A stretch of DNA of 29,285 nucleotides from Thermodesulfobium sp. 4217-1 (GCF_039822205.1 NZ_JBAGBW010000022.1:1-29285), one strand, 5' to 3'; positions 8,546 through 17,594 are shown, numbered from the stretch's first letter. Notes: generated by a model from the letters alone, not told the origin. Numbers and translations are program-made.

Positions 8546-11008
8546 TTATTCTACGCCTCTATATATGTGACCTTTTGTAAACTTTCTTTCATCTCTTGAA
8601 ACGCGGTTTTGATTTGAATTAAAAAGATCATAGTTCTTTGATTCGCTTAGGAATGCCTTGACAATTTTTGCTATTTCATCTTCCTTTGTAGCCCTCAGAT
8701 CTATTCTAAGTTTTAGTTTAATGCCCATAAGGGTGTCTTTATCGTTGTAAAGGTTTTGGATATGGGCGTTTAAGATGTGTGTTCTGCAACTTTCATCAAT
8801 AAATATCGGATACTTAACCACGTTGTCCTGAAGATAGAAATCGCGATCTTTGCAAACTGAAGAGCACTGATCTTGTGAAAAAATCACGCACCCTTCTGAG
8901 ACCATCATTTCTAAGTTTCCATAAGCAGTAATCTCTATAGGAATATTGTTTTTTAAACTTGAAATTTCACTAAGGTTTAATTCGTTTGAGACGTGTACCA
9001 TAGACGCCCCCAAATCGTGCATCATTTTCAATGCATTAGAATTAAAAACGTTTAAAGAGTGATCCACTACAAAACTTATGCCTTCAGAGGCAACAAAGTC
9101 AAGCATAGCGGTGTTTGATACTAATACTATTGGGTTTAATTGTTTTTTTATAATATCAGCTATGAGATCGAACTCTTTTCTTATAATTCTTGGGGTTGAG
9201 ATTATCATTTGTCCTTTTGCCTTCTCGATCATCTCGTTAGCCTGCATAAATATTTCTGGGGCGTAAGAGAATTTTTCTTTATATCCCTCAGGCCCAAAAA
9301 TGATAGTTTTTGCCCCATTTTCTAAGGCTATTTTCAAATCCTTTATCGAAGACAATCTAAAGATGTAATTAGAATTAATACTTATTCTTTTTGGCTTGTT
9401 TATAATTAGCTTGTCCAGAAACAACTTATTTTCTTTGATTTGATTTTCTTCTTTTGACAAGAGAAACTTCTTGATCTCTTTTACAGAGCTCAAAGGCAAC
9501 ATTAAATTTTGCTTATTTTCCAGGTCTATCTCGAAAGAAAATGGGTGATCTAATGTATTTATTTTTTCAGATAAGGATTCTACGGTTGTTGGATGTTTTT
9601 TAGCAACTTCGAGAATCATCTGTTTTATAAATTTTTCTTGTTTGTTGTCAGCCTCTACCGTAACCTTGTCTGAATTTAGCTCTATGTGGACTTTTACCCT
9701 ATATCTCTTAATTGAACGTCGAAATATTTCATTGGCCTTTTCTTCGAGGATACTGGCTCTTACCCTGAAAACCCTATCTCCTTCGCGTATTTTTGACCTG
9801 ATATGGTAATTTGATATAAAAACTTTATTATCTTGTATGAAAAAATCATTTGACTCAAGCGTTATATTGCCCTGAGAAGAGAATATTACAAAGCAATCAC
9901 TTTCCCTGCATTCCCTTGAGGGCTCGAAATACAGTCTGTTCTCTGAAAATTTACCTTCTTTATCAGGACAAACCCTTCCTATAAACAAACCCCTGTTGTT
10001 TGGTCTTGAACTATCCATAAATGTATTTTCTTTATTTTTTATTAGTTTTATCTGGGAATGCTTTCTGAGATGCACAGGTGCTTTTATATTATAAGTGGTG
10101 AAAGTTCTATTAAAACATTCTGCCAGGTCATCTAAATCGCTCTTTGAAGGTTCGAATACCCCTTGATCTCCAGATAAACACATCTCTTTAATGGAATCTA
10201 AGGCCTTTCTGTAAATGAGAGTAACGTTTGCAACGTATGTTCTTGACTTTAGCCTGCCCTCTATCTTTAGAGACTTTGTTTTGGTTTTTGCAATCTCTTG
10301 CAACATGGGATATAGACAAAAGTCCCTCATAGACAGAAGGTGCCCCTTTTTGATTAGCTCTTCGCCCTTTATGAGAGAGTATTCCATTCTACACGGTTGT
10401 GCACACCTGCCTCTATTGCCAGATCTACCACCTATTAAGCTGCTCATAAGACACTGTCCAGAGTAGCAATAACAGAGCGCTCCGTGAACAAATATTTCTG
10501 TATCCATTACTTCGGCAATCTCTGAAATTTCAGGCATTGAGAGCTCTCTTGCGAGTATTGCTCTTGAAACGCCCAAACTCTTTAAAAATTTCGCTCCATG
10601 TAAAGAGGTCGTGGTGGTTTGTGTACTTGCGTGAATCTCTAAGTCTGGAAATTCCTTCCTAATCTGGTATATTAGTCCAAGGTCTTGAACAATTATTGCA
10701 TCTGTTTTTATATCATGCAGCTCACCAATTAAATTCATACAGTCATAAAACTCACTGTCTTTTATTAGAGTATTGACTGTTATGTAGCATTTTGCGTTTC
10801 TTTCGTGTGCAAACTGAATCGCACTCTTAATCTCTTCCCTGTCAAAATTTTTTGCACTATTCCTTGCTGAGAAATTTCTTGCTCCAAAATAAACAGCATC
10901 TGCTCCAGCAAATATAGCAGCTTTTAGGGTGTCAAAGTCGCCTGCGGGGGACAGCAATTCTGGTATTGTGATGATTTTTTTTTCTGAAGATCTTAGGATA
11001 TTTTCCAA
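8546..11008 (-). CDS. Peptidase U32 family protein with DUF3656 (RlhA-like)
   Basis: An 820-aa cytoplasmic protein. The first ~300 residues form the U32 domain: PELLSPAGDFDTLKAAIFAGADAVYFG at the start (16-42) and the U32 signature FVHGALCYCYSGQCLMSS (173-190). C179, C186, C202 and C206 are the likely iron-sulfur ligands. The middle matches DUF3656 and the last third looks like a second barrel with its own Cys-rich patch (GCVIFSQDQCSSVC). Members of this group, such as E. coli RlhA and TrhP, hydroxylate 23S rRNA or tRNA rather than cut collagen, so an RNA-modification role is more likely than proteolysis. The TTG start is 14 bases from AAGGAG, unusually far; an in-frame stop three codons upstream limits alternatives. 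It follows sbcC by 62 bases. Confidence 0.85.
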   Translation of the reverse strand: MENILRSSEKKIITIPELLSPAGDFDTLKAAIFAGADAVYFGARNFSARNSAKNFDREEIKSAIQFAHERNAKCYITVNTLIKDSEFYDCMNLIGELHDIKTDAIIVQDLGLIYQIRKEFPDLEIHASTQTTTTSLHGAKFLKSLGVSRAILARELSMPEISEIAEVMDTEIFVHGALCYCYSGQCLMSSLIGGRSGNRGRCAQPCRMEYSLIKGEELIKKGHLLSMRDFCLYPMLQEIAKTKTKSLKIEGRLKSRTYVANVTLIYRKALDSIKEMCLSGDQGVFEPSKSDLDDLAECFNRTFTTYNIKAPVHLRKHSQIKLIKNKENTFMDSSRPNNRGLFIGRVCPDKEGKFSENRLYFEPSRECRESDCFVIFSSQGNITLESNDFFIQDNKVFISNYHIRSKIREGDRVFRVRASILEEKANEIFRRSIKRYRVKVHIELNSDKVTVEADNKQEKFIKQMILEVAKKHPTTVESLSEKINTLDHPFSFEIDLENKQNLMLPLSSVKEIKKFLLSKEENQIKENKLFLDKLIINKPKRISINSNYIFRLSSIKDLKIALENGAKTIIFGPEGYKEKFSYAPEIFMQANEMIEKAKGQMIISTPRIIRKEFDLIADIIKKQLNPIVLVSNTAMLDFVASEGISFVVDHSLNVFNSNALKMMHDLGASMVHVSNELNLSEISSLKNNIPIEITAYGNLEMMVSEGCVIFSQDQCSSVCKDRDFYLQDNVVKYPIFIDESCRTHILNAHIQNLYNDKDTLMGIKLKLRIDLRATKEDEIAKIVKAFLSESKNYDLFNSNQNRVSRDERKFTKGHIYRGVE

Positions 11009-11070
11009 GATTATTTATTTGACTCCTTATCTATAATATGAGTTAATTTTATACTAATTATCCCTTTCAG

Positions 11071-14000
11071 TTAACAGCGTTTTACTCCAGGCCCTACAAT
11101 TATACTTTTTCCGCCTGGTTTCTGCGTAACCCGTATATGAGTCCCAATTCTTTCTTGTATGTATGCGAGGTGAGATATTATTCCTATTATTTTATTTTCT
11201 TGCTTTAAATTAGATATTGCATCAAGAGCGGTTTCTAAGGTCTCTTCGTCTAGTGTACCAAATCCCTCATCAAGGAACAAGGAGTCTACCCTAACGTTCT
11301 TGCTTGACATAGAAGATAGCCCAAGTGCCAAAGCAAGGCTTACAATGAAGCTTTCTCCGCCGGATAAATTTTTTGTGCTTCTTATCTCGCCTGCCTGGTA
11401 GTTGTCTATTACAGAAAAACAAAGTTTTTCCTTTTTGTCCCTTGTTAAGATATATCTGTCCGTTATTCTTTTTAGATGCCTATTTGCATGTCTTATTAAG
11501 ATGTCAAAAGTTAACTCTTGCGCGAAACTCCTGAATTTTTTGCCATCAGATGAACCGATAAGATCGCATAATATATTATATTTATTTAGATCCTCTTCCC
11601 TTAACTTTATCTTTCTTGATAAGTCTGAGTGTGATTCTTTTATCTTGCTATTTGCAGATAACTTTTGCTTTATTGAGCCCATATTCACTCTTAAGCCTTT
11701 TAGTTGAGACTTTAGTGCATCCATCTCATTGTTTATTTGATCAAATTTTATATTCTTTTCTCCAAAATGACTTTTTATTACGTCTAATTCTTTTCTCTTT
11801 TCACCTATCCTTACAGTAGTTAGTTCGCTATCTTTTTCCAACCTATCAAATTCTTTGGCTATATTTATCAAATCTTCATCTGGGAGCAATGACTCTTCAA
11901 AGTCCTCTTTGTTTGCGAAATCATACTCTTTTAAAAGATCTTCAAACTTATTTTTTTTAGTCTGGAGGGCATCTTCTGACTCAAGTTTTTTTTGTTTTAT
12001 GCTTACAATTTCGCCCTTTAAAAATGATAACTTATTGTCTGAATCGTTTAAAATATTTTTTTCAGCACTAAGATCCATATTTAGCTTGTTTATCTCAAGT
12101 CTTATTCTTTCTTCGCATTTATCCGGGTCTTGGCCCTTGAAGATTTCAAATCTTTTTAACTTCAAGCCCTCTATGGTCTCGTTAACTTCGTCAAATTGAG
12201 CCTTATATTTTCCTATTTCTTCTTGTATTTGCTGGGCATCTTGCACCACTTTGTTTAGGGAATCAAACTTATTTTTTCTTTCTAACTGGAGTCTTTCAAC
12301 AGAATTTTTCTTTTTAAGAAAGTCTTCTGATTTTCTTTTGAGTTCTAAATAAACATTATCTAATTCTTTAAGACAACTCTTATCAAAGCCATAATCTTTT
12401 ATTATAGATAGGGCTCTCTCTTCATGTGAGTTTATCTGCTCTGTCAGTCGCTTTTTTTCAGATGTTAGACTTAAGATTATAGCTGAGATATTTTCAGCTT
12501 TTTGTTTTTTTATATTGAAAGCCTCTCTTAGCTTGCCTAAGCTTTCTTGTAAATCTATACGCTCTTTGTTTGTCATATCTAAATCAGTTCTAAGCGATTC
12601 ATATTTTCTAATAATATCTGTCAATTCTTTTATATTAAGTTCATTTTTTTCTATCTCGGCTTCTATGAAATCAATATCTATCTGATAGCTTATTTTGTTT
12701 TCAGTGTCTTTAAACTTATTAAGCAAATCATTTTTAATCTTTTCAAGCCTGCCCCTTTCAAAGGCGCTATTTTCAAGTCTATTTTCTAATAGTGTAAGTT
12801 GTGTATTGGCTTCAGATAAAGCATCTTTAATGGTTTCCAGATATTTTGCCCTTTTGTTGTATTCTTCTACTAAGGAATTGTCAATTAAAATGTCTCCTCC
12901 TTGTTTGTAAGGGTGATGAATTGAGCCGCACACAGGGCAGGGCTCGCCTTCTTTTAACAATTCCCTTGCACTTTCAAAACTTTTTAGGAGGCTGAACTCT
13001 TCGTATTTCTTTTTGTTTTCAGTTAAAAATTCTTCAATCAATCTTTTTTCAATCTCTTTTTGGTCTCTTTCTCTTTCTAACTCCTCCTTGTTTAATCTCA
13101 GAGACTCATAGTTTTCAATCTCTTTTTTTATATCAAGATCGCAGTCTTCAATCTCCCCCTGTTTAGATTTACACATTTCGAGATAAAATTTGTCGGACTT
13201 TTTCTTATCTAACAGACTCTTTAGCTCATCAATAGTTCTATTTGACAATATTTTGTTGGCTTCTTCATCAAACAGTTTTGCCTCTGAAGAGAGCCGTTCT
13301 AAGTCTTTTGTTTTTTTATTTAGCTCATCTGAGTCAGTATGGATATCAAGGGATGCTTCTTCTTCTTTCTTGCGAGCGGCTTTTAACTCTTCTTCGTTTT
13401 CAAGGATTCTGTTCTTTAAATCTTTTACTATTTCAATAGCAGTTTTTAACTCAGGAAGAATATTGTTTATGCCCTCAAATGCACTGTTTTGGGTTATGTA
13501 TTTCTTCAAACTCTCAATCTCTTCTTCAATGTTGGCTATATCACTTTTTATAGATTCAATTTGTTCTATGCTCTTGACTCTATCTTCTTCAGCCTTGTTT
13601 AGCAAACCTTTATAGATCTCCAGGTTTTCACCCTTACTTTGTATATCCGAATCAAGTCTCCTAACCTCTTTTAGAATGGGCTCTAATGACTCTTTCTCTT
13701 CTTCTTTCCTTTGCAAATTTATGTTTATATTTTCAAATTTGATTCTAGAGTCTTCACGTTGTTCGCTTAGGTTTTTATTCTCTTCTTCTTTTTTGATTAA
13801 ATAAGTGCTTATATTTTTCAGGGATTCTTCCAAATTTTGTAATTCTTTATATTCAGGACAGAGTTTTTTTGCCTCTTTAGCCCTTTCTAACCTTAATTTC
13901 TGTGGCTCAAAGTTTATGAGCTTTTGTTTGATGTTTGAAAGGGCTTCCCCTAGGCTTTCTAATTCAATCTCAAGCTCTTTTTCCCTTATCTTTTTATTGG

Positions 14001-14736
14001 CTGCATCGTTTAACTGTGCAAGCTCTGCGTCATATATTTTTTCTTGCTTTAAACAATTGTTGTACTCGAGTTCAAGTTCGTCTTCCTCTTCAAGAGTTAG
14101 CATTTTTAAGCCCTTAAGCTCTGTTATAAGTGAATTTAGCTCCCCTTGTTCAGCTTTCTTTTTTTCGTGGACGTATATGGAAATTTCGCTGTAAATCTTT
14201 GTGCCAGTAATCTGTTCAAGAATGGCTGACCTCTCATCAAGATTTGCTTTCAAAAAGGATGCGAAATCCCCCTGTGCCAGCAGAATAGACCTTGTAAACT
14301 GATCGTAGGTCATTCCTGTTATTTCATTTATCTTTTCTTCTACTTTGTTTATTTTTGTTTCTAAAATTTTATTATTTTTAATATCAAACAGTTCTCTTTT
14401 TGGCGGTTGCAGCTCGCCTGATGTCTTAAGTCTAGCCCTATTTTGTCCCCAATATGTTCTATATACGCCCTTTTGTGTTTCAAAAGTGACCTCTGAAAAA
14501 CAATCCTGCGTATTCCTTGACATTAACTCGTTGTTGTTTTTAGAGATCTTGTCCAATCTTGGCGTCCTTCCGTACAGAGCAAGGGAGATGGCGTCCAATA
14601 TAGTAGATTTTCCAGATCCAGTTTGACCTGTGATTAAAAATATAGAACTTGATGTAAATTCAGGATGGGTAAAGTCTATTGACCATTCGTTGTAAAGTGA
14701 ATTTATATTTTTTAGCCTGATTTTAAGAATCTTCAC
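11071..14736 (-). CDS. sbcC: Exonuclease subunit SbcC (Rad50-like SMC ATPase)
   Basis: A 1221-aa SMC-type ATPase, the Rad50 homologue that works with SbcD to open and trim hairpins and protein-blocked DNA ends. Walker A is GQTGSGKS (37-44). Two very long, Lys/Glu-rich coiled-coil arms flank the zinc hook CPVC at 600-603, almost exactly mid-protein. The ABC signature NLSGGE is at 1123-1128 and Walker B FLDEGFGTLD has D1156-E1157. All key elements are present and the length is normal. The start is GTG, with AAAAGGA upstream lying inside the end of sbcD; the two coding regions overlap by 14 bp, the usual coupled sbcDC order. Confidence 0.96.
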   Translation of the reverse strand: MKILKIRLKNINSLYNEWSIDFTHPEFTSSSIFLITGQTGSGKSTILDAISLALYGRTPRLDKISKNNNELMSRNTQDCFSEVTFETQKGVYRTYWGQNRARLKTSGELQPPKRELFDIKNNKILETKINKVEEKINEITGMTYDQFTRSILLAQGDFASFLKANLDERSAILEQITGTKIYSEISIYVHEKKKAEQGELNSLITELKGLKMLTLEEEDELELEYNNCLKQEKIYDAELAQLNDAANKKIREKELEIELESLGEALSNIKQKLINFEPQKLRLERAKEAKKLCPEYKELQNLEESLKNISTYLIKKEEENKNLSEQREDSRIKFENININLQRKEEEKESLEPILKEVRRLDSDIQSKGENLEIYKGLLNKAEEDRVKSIEQIESIKSDIANIEEEIESLKKYITQNSAFEGINNILPELKTAIEIVKDLKNRILENEEELKAARKKEEEASLDIHTDSDELNKKTKDLERLSSEAKLFDEEANKILSNRTIDELKSLLDKKKSDKFYLEMCKSKQGEIEDCDLDIKKEIENYESLRLNKEELERERDQKEIEKRLIEEFLTENKKKYEEFSLLKSFESARELLKEGEPCPVCGSIHHPYKQGGDILIDNSLVEEYNKRAKYLETIKDALSEANTQLTLLENRLENSAFERGRLEKIKNDLLNKFKDTENKISYQIDIDFIEAEIEKNELNIKELTDIIRKYESLRTDLDMTNKERIDLQESLGKLREAFNIKKQKAENISAIILSLTSEKKRLTEQINSHEERALSIIKDYGFDKSCLKELDNVYLELKRKSEDFLKKKNSVERLQLERKNKFDSLNKVVQDAQQIQEEIGKYKAQFDEVNETIEGLKLKRFEIFKGQDPDKCEERIRLEINKLNMDLSAEKNILNDSDNKLSFLKGEIVSIKQKKLESEDALQTKKNKFEDLLKEYDFANKEDFEESLLPDEDLINIAKEFDRLEKDSELTTVRIGEKRKELDVIKSHFGEKNIKFDQINNEMDALKSQLKGLRVNMGSIKQKLSANSKIKESHSDLSRKIKLREEDLNKYNILCDLIGSSDGKKFRSFAQELTFDILIRHANRHLKRITDRYILTRDKKEKLCFSVIDNYQAGEIRSTKNLSGGESFIVSLALALGLSSMSSKNVRVDSLFLDEGFGTLDEETLETALDAISNLKQENKIIGIISHLAYIQERIGTHIRVTQKPGGKSIIVGPGVKRC

Positions 14737-15976
14737 TTAACAAATCCTTTTCGCTCATAGATTTTAGGATTTCCTTAAAGACATTTCTCAATTCAACTCT
14801 TTGTTCTTCTTGAATAGAGTTTTCATCCAGACACCTTTCAAACATTTCAAGAGGTCCTAATTCTAATTCTTCATCAACACTTTTGTATTCTTCATCTAAA
14901 GAGTTGTACAATCTGGCGTTTTTAATTTTCAATATCTCTATTTTATTTGATTTGGGCAATCCCTCAATTTGTTCCTTTAAATTGGATATTACCTCTTCTC
15001 CTGTGTATGCTACCTCCAGATAATATTCTTTATCTGTCTGGGACAGACTCCCTATCTTGTTGGCTATTTCTTCAATTGTGCCGCTTATAGAAATTAAATC
15101 CCTCTTTTTTGGAACTTCGATACTTTCTACAGTTAAATTTTCATTATAGAATTCAGCTAAGAAAATCTTCTTCTTTTGTTCGTATTGTTTAAAGTTCATT
15201 GGCAATAAAGATCCAGAGTATCTAATTGTTTCATTTTTATTTATTTTTTGTGGAGTGTGGATGTGACCAAGAGCGATGTAGTCGGCTTCTTGTGGCAGAA
15301 GCTCTACTGGTATTTGGCAAAGAGACCCTACGTAGAGATCTCTTATACCATCGTCATCTGATAGTTCGGCAGAGCTTAAGAAAAGATGCCCCATTATGAT
15401 TATTGGAATATCTAGCCCTAATTCGTTCTTTTTATTCTTTGCAATCTCAAAGACCAGATCATAGTGTTTCTTGATACCCTTGACAACGCTATTCTCTTTT
15501 TCGCCAATGGTCTCTCCCTCTTCAGGAAGTCTTATGTCTTTTTCTCTTAAATATGGCACTGCACAAACTATCAGGATGGGTTTGTTTTCATTGTCTGACA
15601 AAACTACAACTTCATCTTCTAAGTTGTCTGAAATTGATCCTACTACGTGAACGTTTAATGCCTTTAATATCTCTTTTGGCGCTGACAAAAAAGAGGGCGA
15701 GTCGTGATTGCCAGCAGTAATCACCACGTGTTTGCATCTTGATTTGGATATATTGTGCAAAAATCTGTAATATAGCTCTTGTGCCTGACTGCTTGGAGTG
15801 CTTGTGTTAAAGATATCTCCAGATATTAGCACTATGTCGACATCTCTTTCTTCTATTACGCTATATAGCCAATTTAGGGCAAGTTCAAACTCATCGTATC
15901 TTCTCTTTGAGCAAATGGTATCTCCAATATGCCAATCAGACGTATGCAGAACCCTCAATGGCTTTATTTTATTCAA
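14723..15976 (-). CDS. sbcD: Exonuclease subunit SbcD (Mre11-like nuclease)
   Basis: A 417-aa metallophosphoesterase nuclease, partner of SbcC in the DNA end-processing complex. The five phosphodiesterase motifs are visible in order: HTSDWHIGD (11-19), SGDIFN (52-57), AGNHDS (about 87-92), MGHLF and LGHIHTPQ. These carry the two-metal ligands for Mn2+-dependent nuclease activity. The C-terminal ~100 residues are the charged capping and SbcC-binding region. The start is TTG with AAGGAG four to five bases upstream; the known motifs begin at residue 10, as expected. It overlaps sbcC by 14 bp and follows the 81-aa unknown gene by 44 bases. Confidence 0.96.
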   Translation of the reverse strand: MNKIKPLRVLHTSDWHIGDTICSKRRYDEFELALNWLYSVIEERDVDIVLISGDIFNTSTPSSQAQELYYRFLHNISKSRCKHVVITAGNHDSPSFLSAPKEILKALNVHVVGSISDNLEDEVVVLSDNENKPILIVCAVPYLREKDIRLPEEGETIGEKENSVVKGIKKHYDLVFEIAKNKKNELGLDIPIIIMGHLFLSSAELSDDDGIRDLYVGSLCQIPVELLPQEADYIALGHIHTPQKINKNETIRYSGSLLPMNFKQYEQKKKIFLAEFYNENLTVESIEVPKKRDLISISGTIEEIANKIGSLSQTDKEYYLEVAYTGEEVISNLKEQIEGLPKSNKIEILKIKNARLYNSLDEEYKSVDEELELGPLEMFERCLDENSIQEEQRVELRNVFKEILKSMSEKDLLSEDS

Positions 15977-16020
15977 ATTGTCTCCTTAAATAAACTTACA
16001 GTTTAGAAAATCTTTTAAAC

Positions 16021-16266
16021 TCAGTTTACGTTTACATCCTTTGTCCACTTTAGACCGCTTATATCAATCAATTCTACTTTGTATTTCCCTTTTTCGAGCT
16101 TTATATTGTGGTTTGGCAAAAGGTCTACTTCGGCCTTAGCCCCAAGTGGTACTACTAAGCTATATTTATTGGGCTCTATCTTGTTAAAGTAAAAATTTTT
16201 AATTTTGGACTTGTCAACGCTTGCTTCATTTGGATTGAGGATTTCAACGATTTTTTCTGCTTGCAT
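16021..16266 (-). CDS. Unknown 81-aa protein upstream of sbcD
   Basis: An 81-aa hydrophilic protein with no recognised family. It begins MQAEKIVEILNPNEAS and alternates short hydrophobic and charged runs, suggesting an all-beta fold, with VVPLGAKAEVDLLP and a C-terminal ELIDISGLKWTKDV. The ATG at 16266 has AAGGAG seven bases upstream; a further in-frame ATG at 16299 lacks such a site, so the shorter form is chosen. It is the first gene of the minus-strand series and lies 44 bases before sbcD, so it may be co-transcribed with the exonuclease genes. Function unknown. Confidence 0.7.
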   Translation of the reverse strand: MQAEKIVEILNPNEASVDKSKIKNFYFNKIEPNKYSLVVPLGAKAEVDLLPNHNIKLEKGKYKVELIDISGLKWTKDVNVN

Positions 16267-16362
16267 TGTTGAACTCCTTAACCCAAAATATAATTTCATC
16301 TTTGACAGTTAGAGCAAACAAAAACCTTAAGAATCGTTGGTAATTCAAAGAATTCAAGCTTT

Positions 16363-16620
16363 TTATTTACTGTTTAAAAGTGAGTAATATTTTTGTTTTT
16401 TGTACAACTTAATAAGAGATCGGTCTAAGGTTATCAACTCTTCTTCGCCTCCTATCTCTGATATCAAATCTTGTGTTCTTTCTGAACCATAATTTATGGA
16501 AACGTAGTTTATTACAATTAAAATCTCTTCATTTAATAAATCAAGACCTTGCTCTTTAATAATATGATACACTAATGCAAATATTTTTTTCAATTCTTCA
16601 AAACTATCTTTATAATGCAT
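16363..16620 (-). CDS. Unknown 85-aa ORF at the FprA breakpoint
   Basis: An 85-codon frame starting MHYKDSFEELKKIFALVYHI and ending KKQKYYSLLNSK. It is helical and charged in composition and resembles no family I know. There is no ribosome site before its ATG; the bases just upstream belong to the antisense of the truncated flavodiiron gene. It may therefore be the surviving 3' part of a longer gene cut by the same rearrangement, or a chance frame. It is followed by 96 bases before the 81-aa gene on the same strand. Confidence 0.35.
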   Translation of the reverse strand: MHYKDSFEELKKIFALVYHIIKEQGLDLLNEEILIVINYVSINYGSERTQDLISEIGGEEELITLDRSLIKLYKKQKYYSLLNSK

Positions 16621-17284
16621 CGCAACCAGCGAGCTTTATGTGACTGATGAATCACTTGTATATCTGGCTGCAAAGAGATATTACTCAGAAGTAATGATGC
16701 CATTTAGAAACAATATCAAAAAGAACATTGAAGTTGTAAAGGATCTTGCTCCAAAAATTATTGCCCCAAGTCACGGTCCAGTTTATCAAGATCCGAAATT
16801 TATTATAAGCGCTACCGAAGATTGGATATCGGACAAAGTGAAAAATCTTGTTTTGATACCTTACGTTTCTATGCATGGCAGCACGAAAATATTAGTAGAC
16901 AGGTTAACGCAGAGCTTGATTGATCTTGACGTTGAAGTTATGCAATTTAATTTAATCAAGACCGATGTTGGAGAGATTGCTACCCATATGGTTGATGCTG
17001 CCACAATTGTGCTTGCAACGCCTACGGTATTACTTGGGCCTCACCCTGCCGCTGTTTATGCCACTTATTTGGTAGCTGCCTTGAAGCCAAAAACAAAATA
17101 CTTTGGTCTAATAGGCTCATACGGTTGGGGTTCAAAAGTAGTGGCTATTGTTTCAAGCACACTTTCACCCCTGAAGCCTCATATAATAAACCCAGTTCTC
17201 ATAAAGGGGATGCCAAAAGATGAAGATTTAAAAAGGATAGACGATTTGGCTAATCAAATACACGAGCTGCACAAAAACTTGTAA
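16616..17284 (+). pseudogene. fprA: 5'-truncated flavodiiron protein (FprA), flavodoxin half only
   Basis: The frame is open from 16616, just after an in-frame stop at 16613, and matches the A-type flavodiiron protein only from its middle onward: IATSELYVTDES, AAKRYYSEVMMPFR, then APSHGPVY with the last diiron-site histidine. The flavodoxin domain follows with the FMN-binding YVSMHGSTK, ATPTVLLGPHP and GSYGWGSK and ends normally. About 215 residues remain of roughly 400; the whole metallo-beta-lactamase-like part carrying the other iron ligands is missing. A GTG at 16640 could start a 214-aa product but has no ribosome site. O2 or NO reduction by this product is not possible; at most an orphan flavodoxin could be made. 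No stops or frameshifts are seen in the surviving half, so the loss looks recent. Confidence 0.8.
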
Positions 17285-17294
17285 CCCTTACTTT

Positions 17295-17468
17295 CTACTC
17301 TAACCATATAGCCTCAACTGGGCAGGATTCTTTGGCGCTTTGGCAACAATCACTACAGGTTTCTGAGATGACTTTTGCCACAGCGCCATCCATTTTAAAT
17401 ACATCGGGGCAAAACGCTTCACAGGTTCCGCAGCCAATGCACAGAGTTTCGTTTACATAAGCTTTCAT
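17295..17468 (-). CDS. Mono-cluster [4Fe-4S] ferredoxin
   Basis: A 57-aa low-potential electron carrier. The sequence starts MKAYVNETLCIGCGTCEAFC, with C10, C13, C16 and the later C49-P50 as cluster ligands, the arrangement of the Thermotoga maritima-type single-cluster ferredoxin. C20 plus one of C38, C41 or C42 could form the disulfide known in that family. The ATG is preceded by AGGAGGTG at ideal spacing, one of the best ribosome sites in the window. It ends 10 bases from the stop of the truncated fprA on the other strand and is divergent from the DUF364 gene. It could supply electrons to bifurcating or reductase complexes such as the nearby FixABCX, though that link is inference. Confidence 0.93.
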   Translation of the reverse strand: MKAYVNETLCIGCGTCEAFCPDVFKMDGAVAKVISETCSDCCQSAKESCPVEAIWLE

Positions 17469-17481
17469 TCTTTCACCTCCT

Positions 17482-17495
17482 TTTAAAGCTTTAAA
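17482..17495. promoter_or_regulatory. 14-bp perfect palindrome upstream of the ferredoxin gene
   Basis: TTTAAAGCTTTAAA is self-complementary and directly abuts the ferredoxin ribosome site on the minus strand, so it would lie in the 5' leader or near the start site. In AT-rich DNA such palindromes also arise by chance; an operator role is a guess. Confidence 0.25.
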
Positions 17496-17594
17496 GTATA
17501 GATAAAGCTTATAATATGTTTATAAATCTTACAAATAAGAAATTTTTATTTAAATTTTAACAAAAAATTATTTTTATTTGAGAGGGTGACAAGC

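Noticed and set aside
11402-14626. Many Ser/Leu/Phe-rich plus-strand frames opposite sbcC
   Set aside because: They are antisense shadows of the Lys/Glu-rich coiled coils of SbcC and lack ribosome sites.
16342-16354. 13-bp inverted repeat AATTC-AAA-GAATT
   Set aside because: Too short and too AT-rich to support an operator or terminator call.
16640-17284. Functional 214-aa flavoprotein from the GTG at 16640
   Set aside because: No ribosome site, homology begins upstream of the GTG, and the catalytic diiron domain is absent; called a truncated pseudogene instead.
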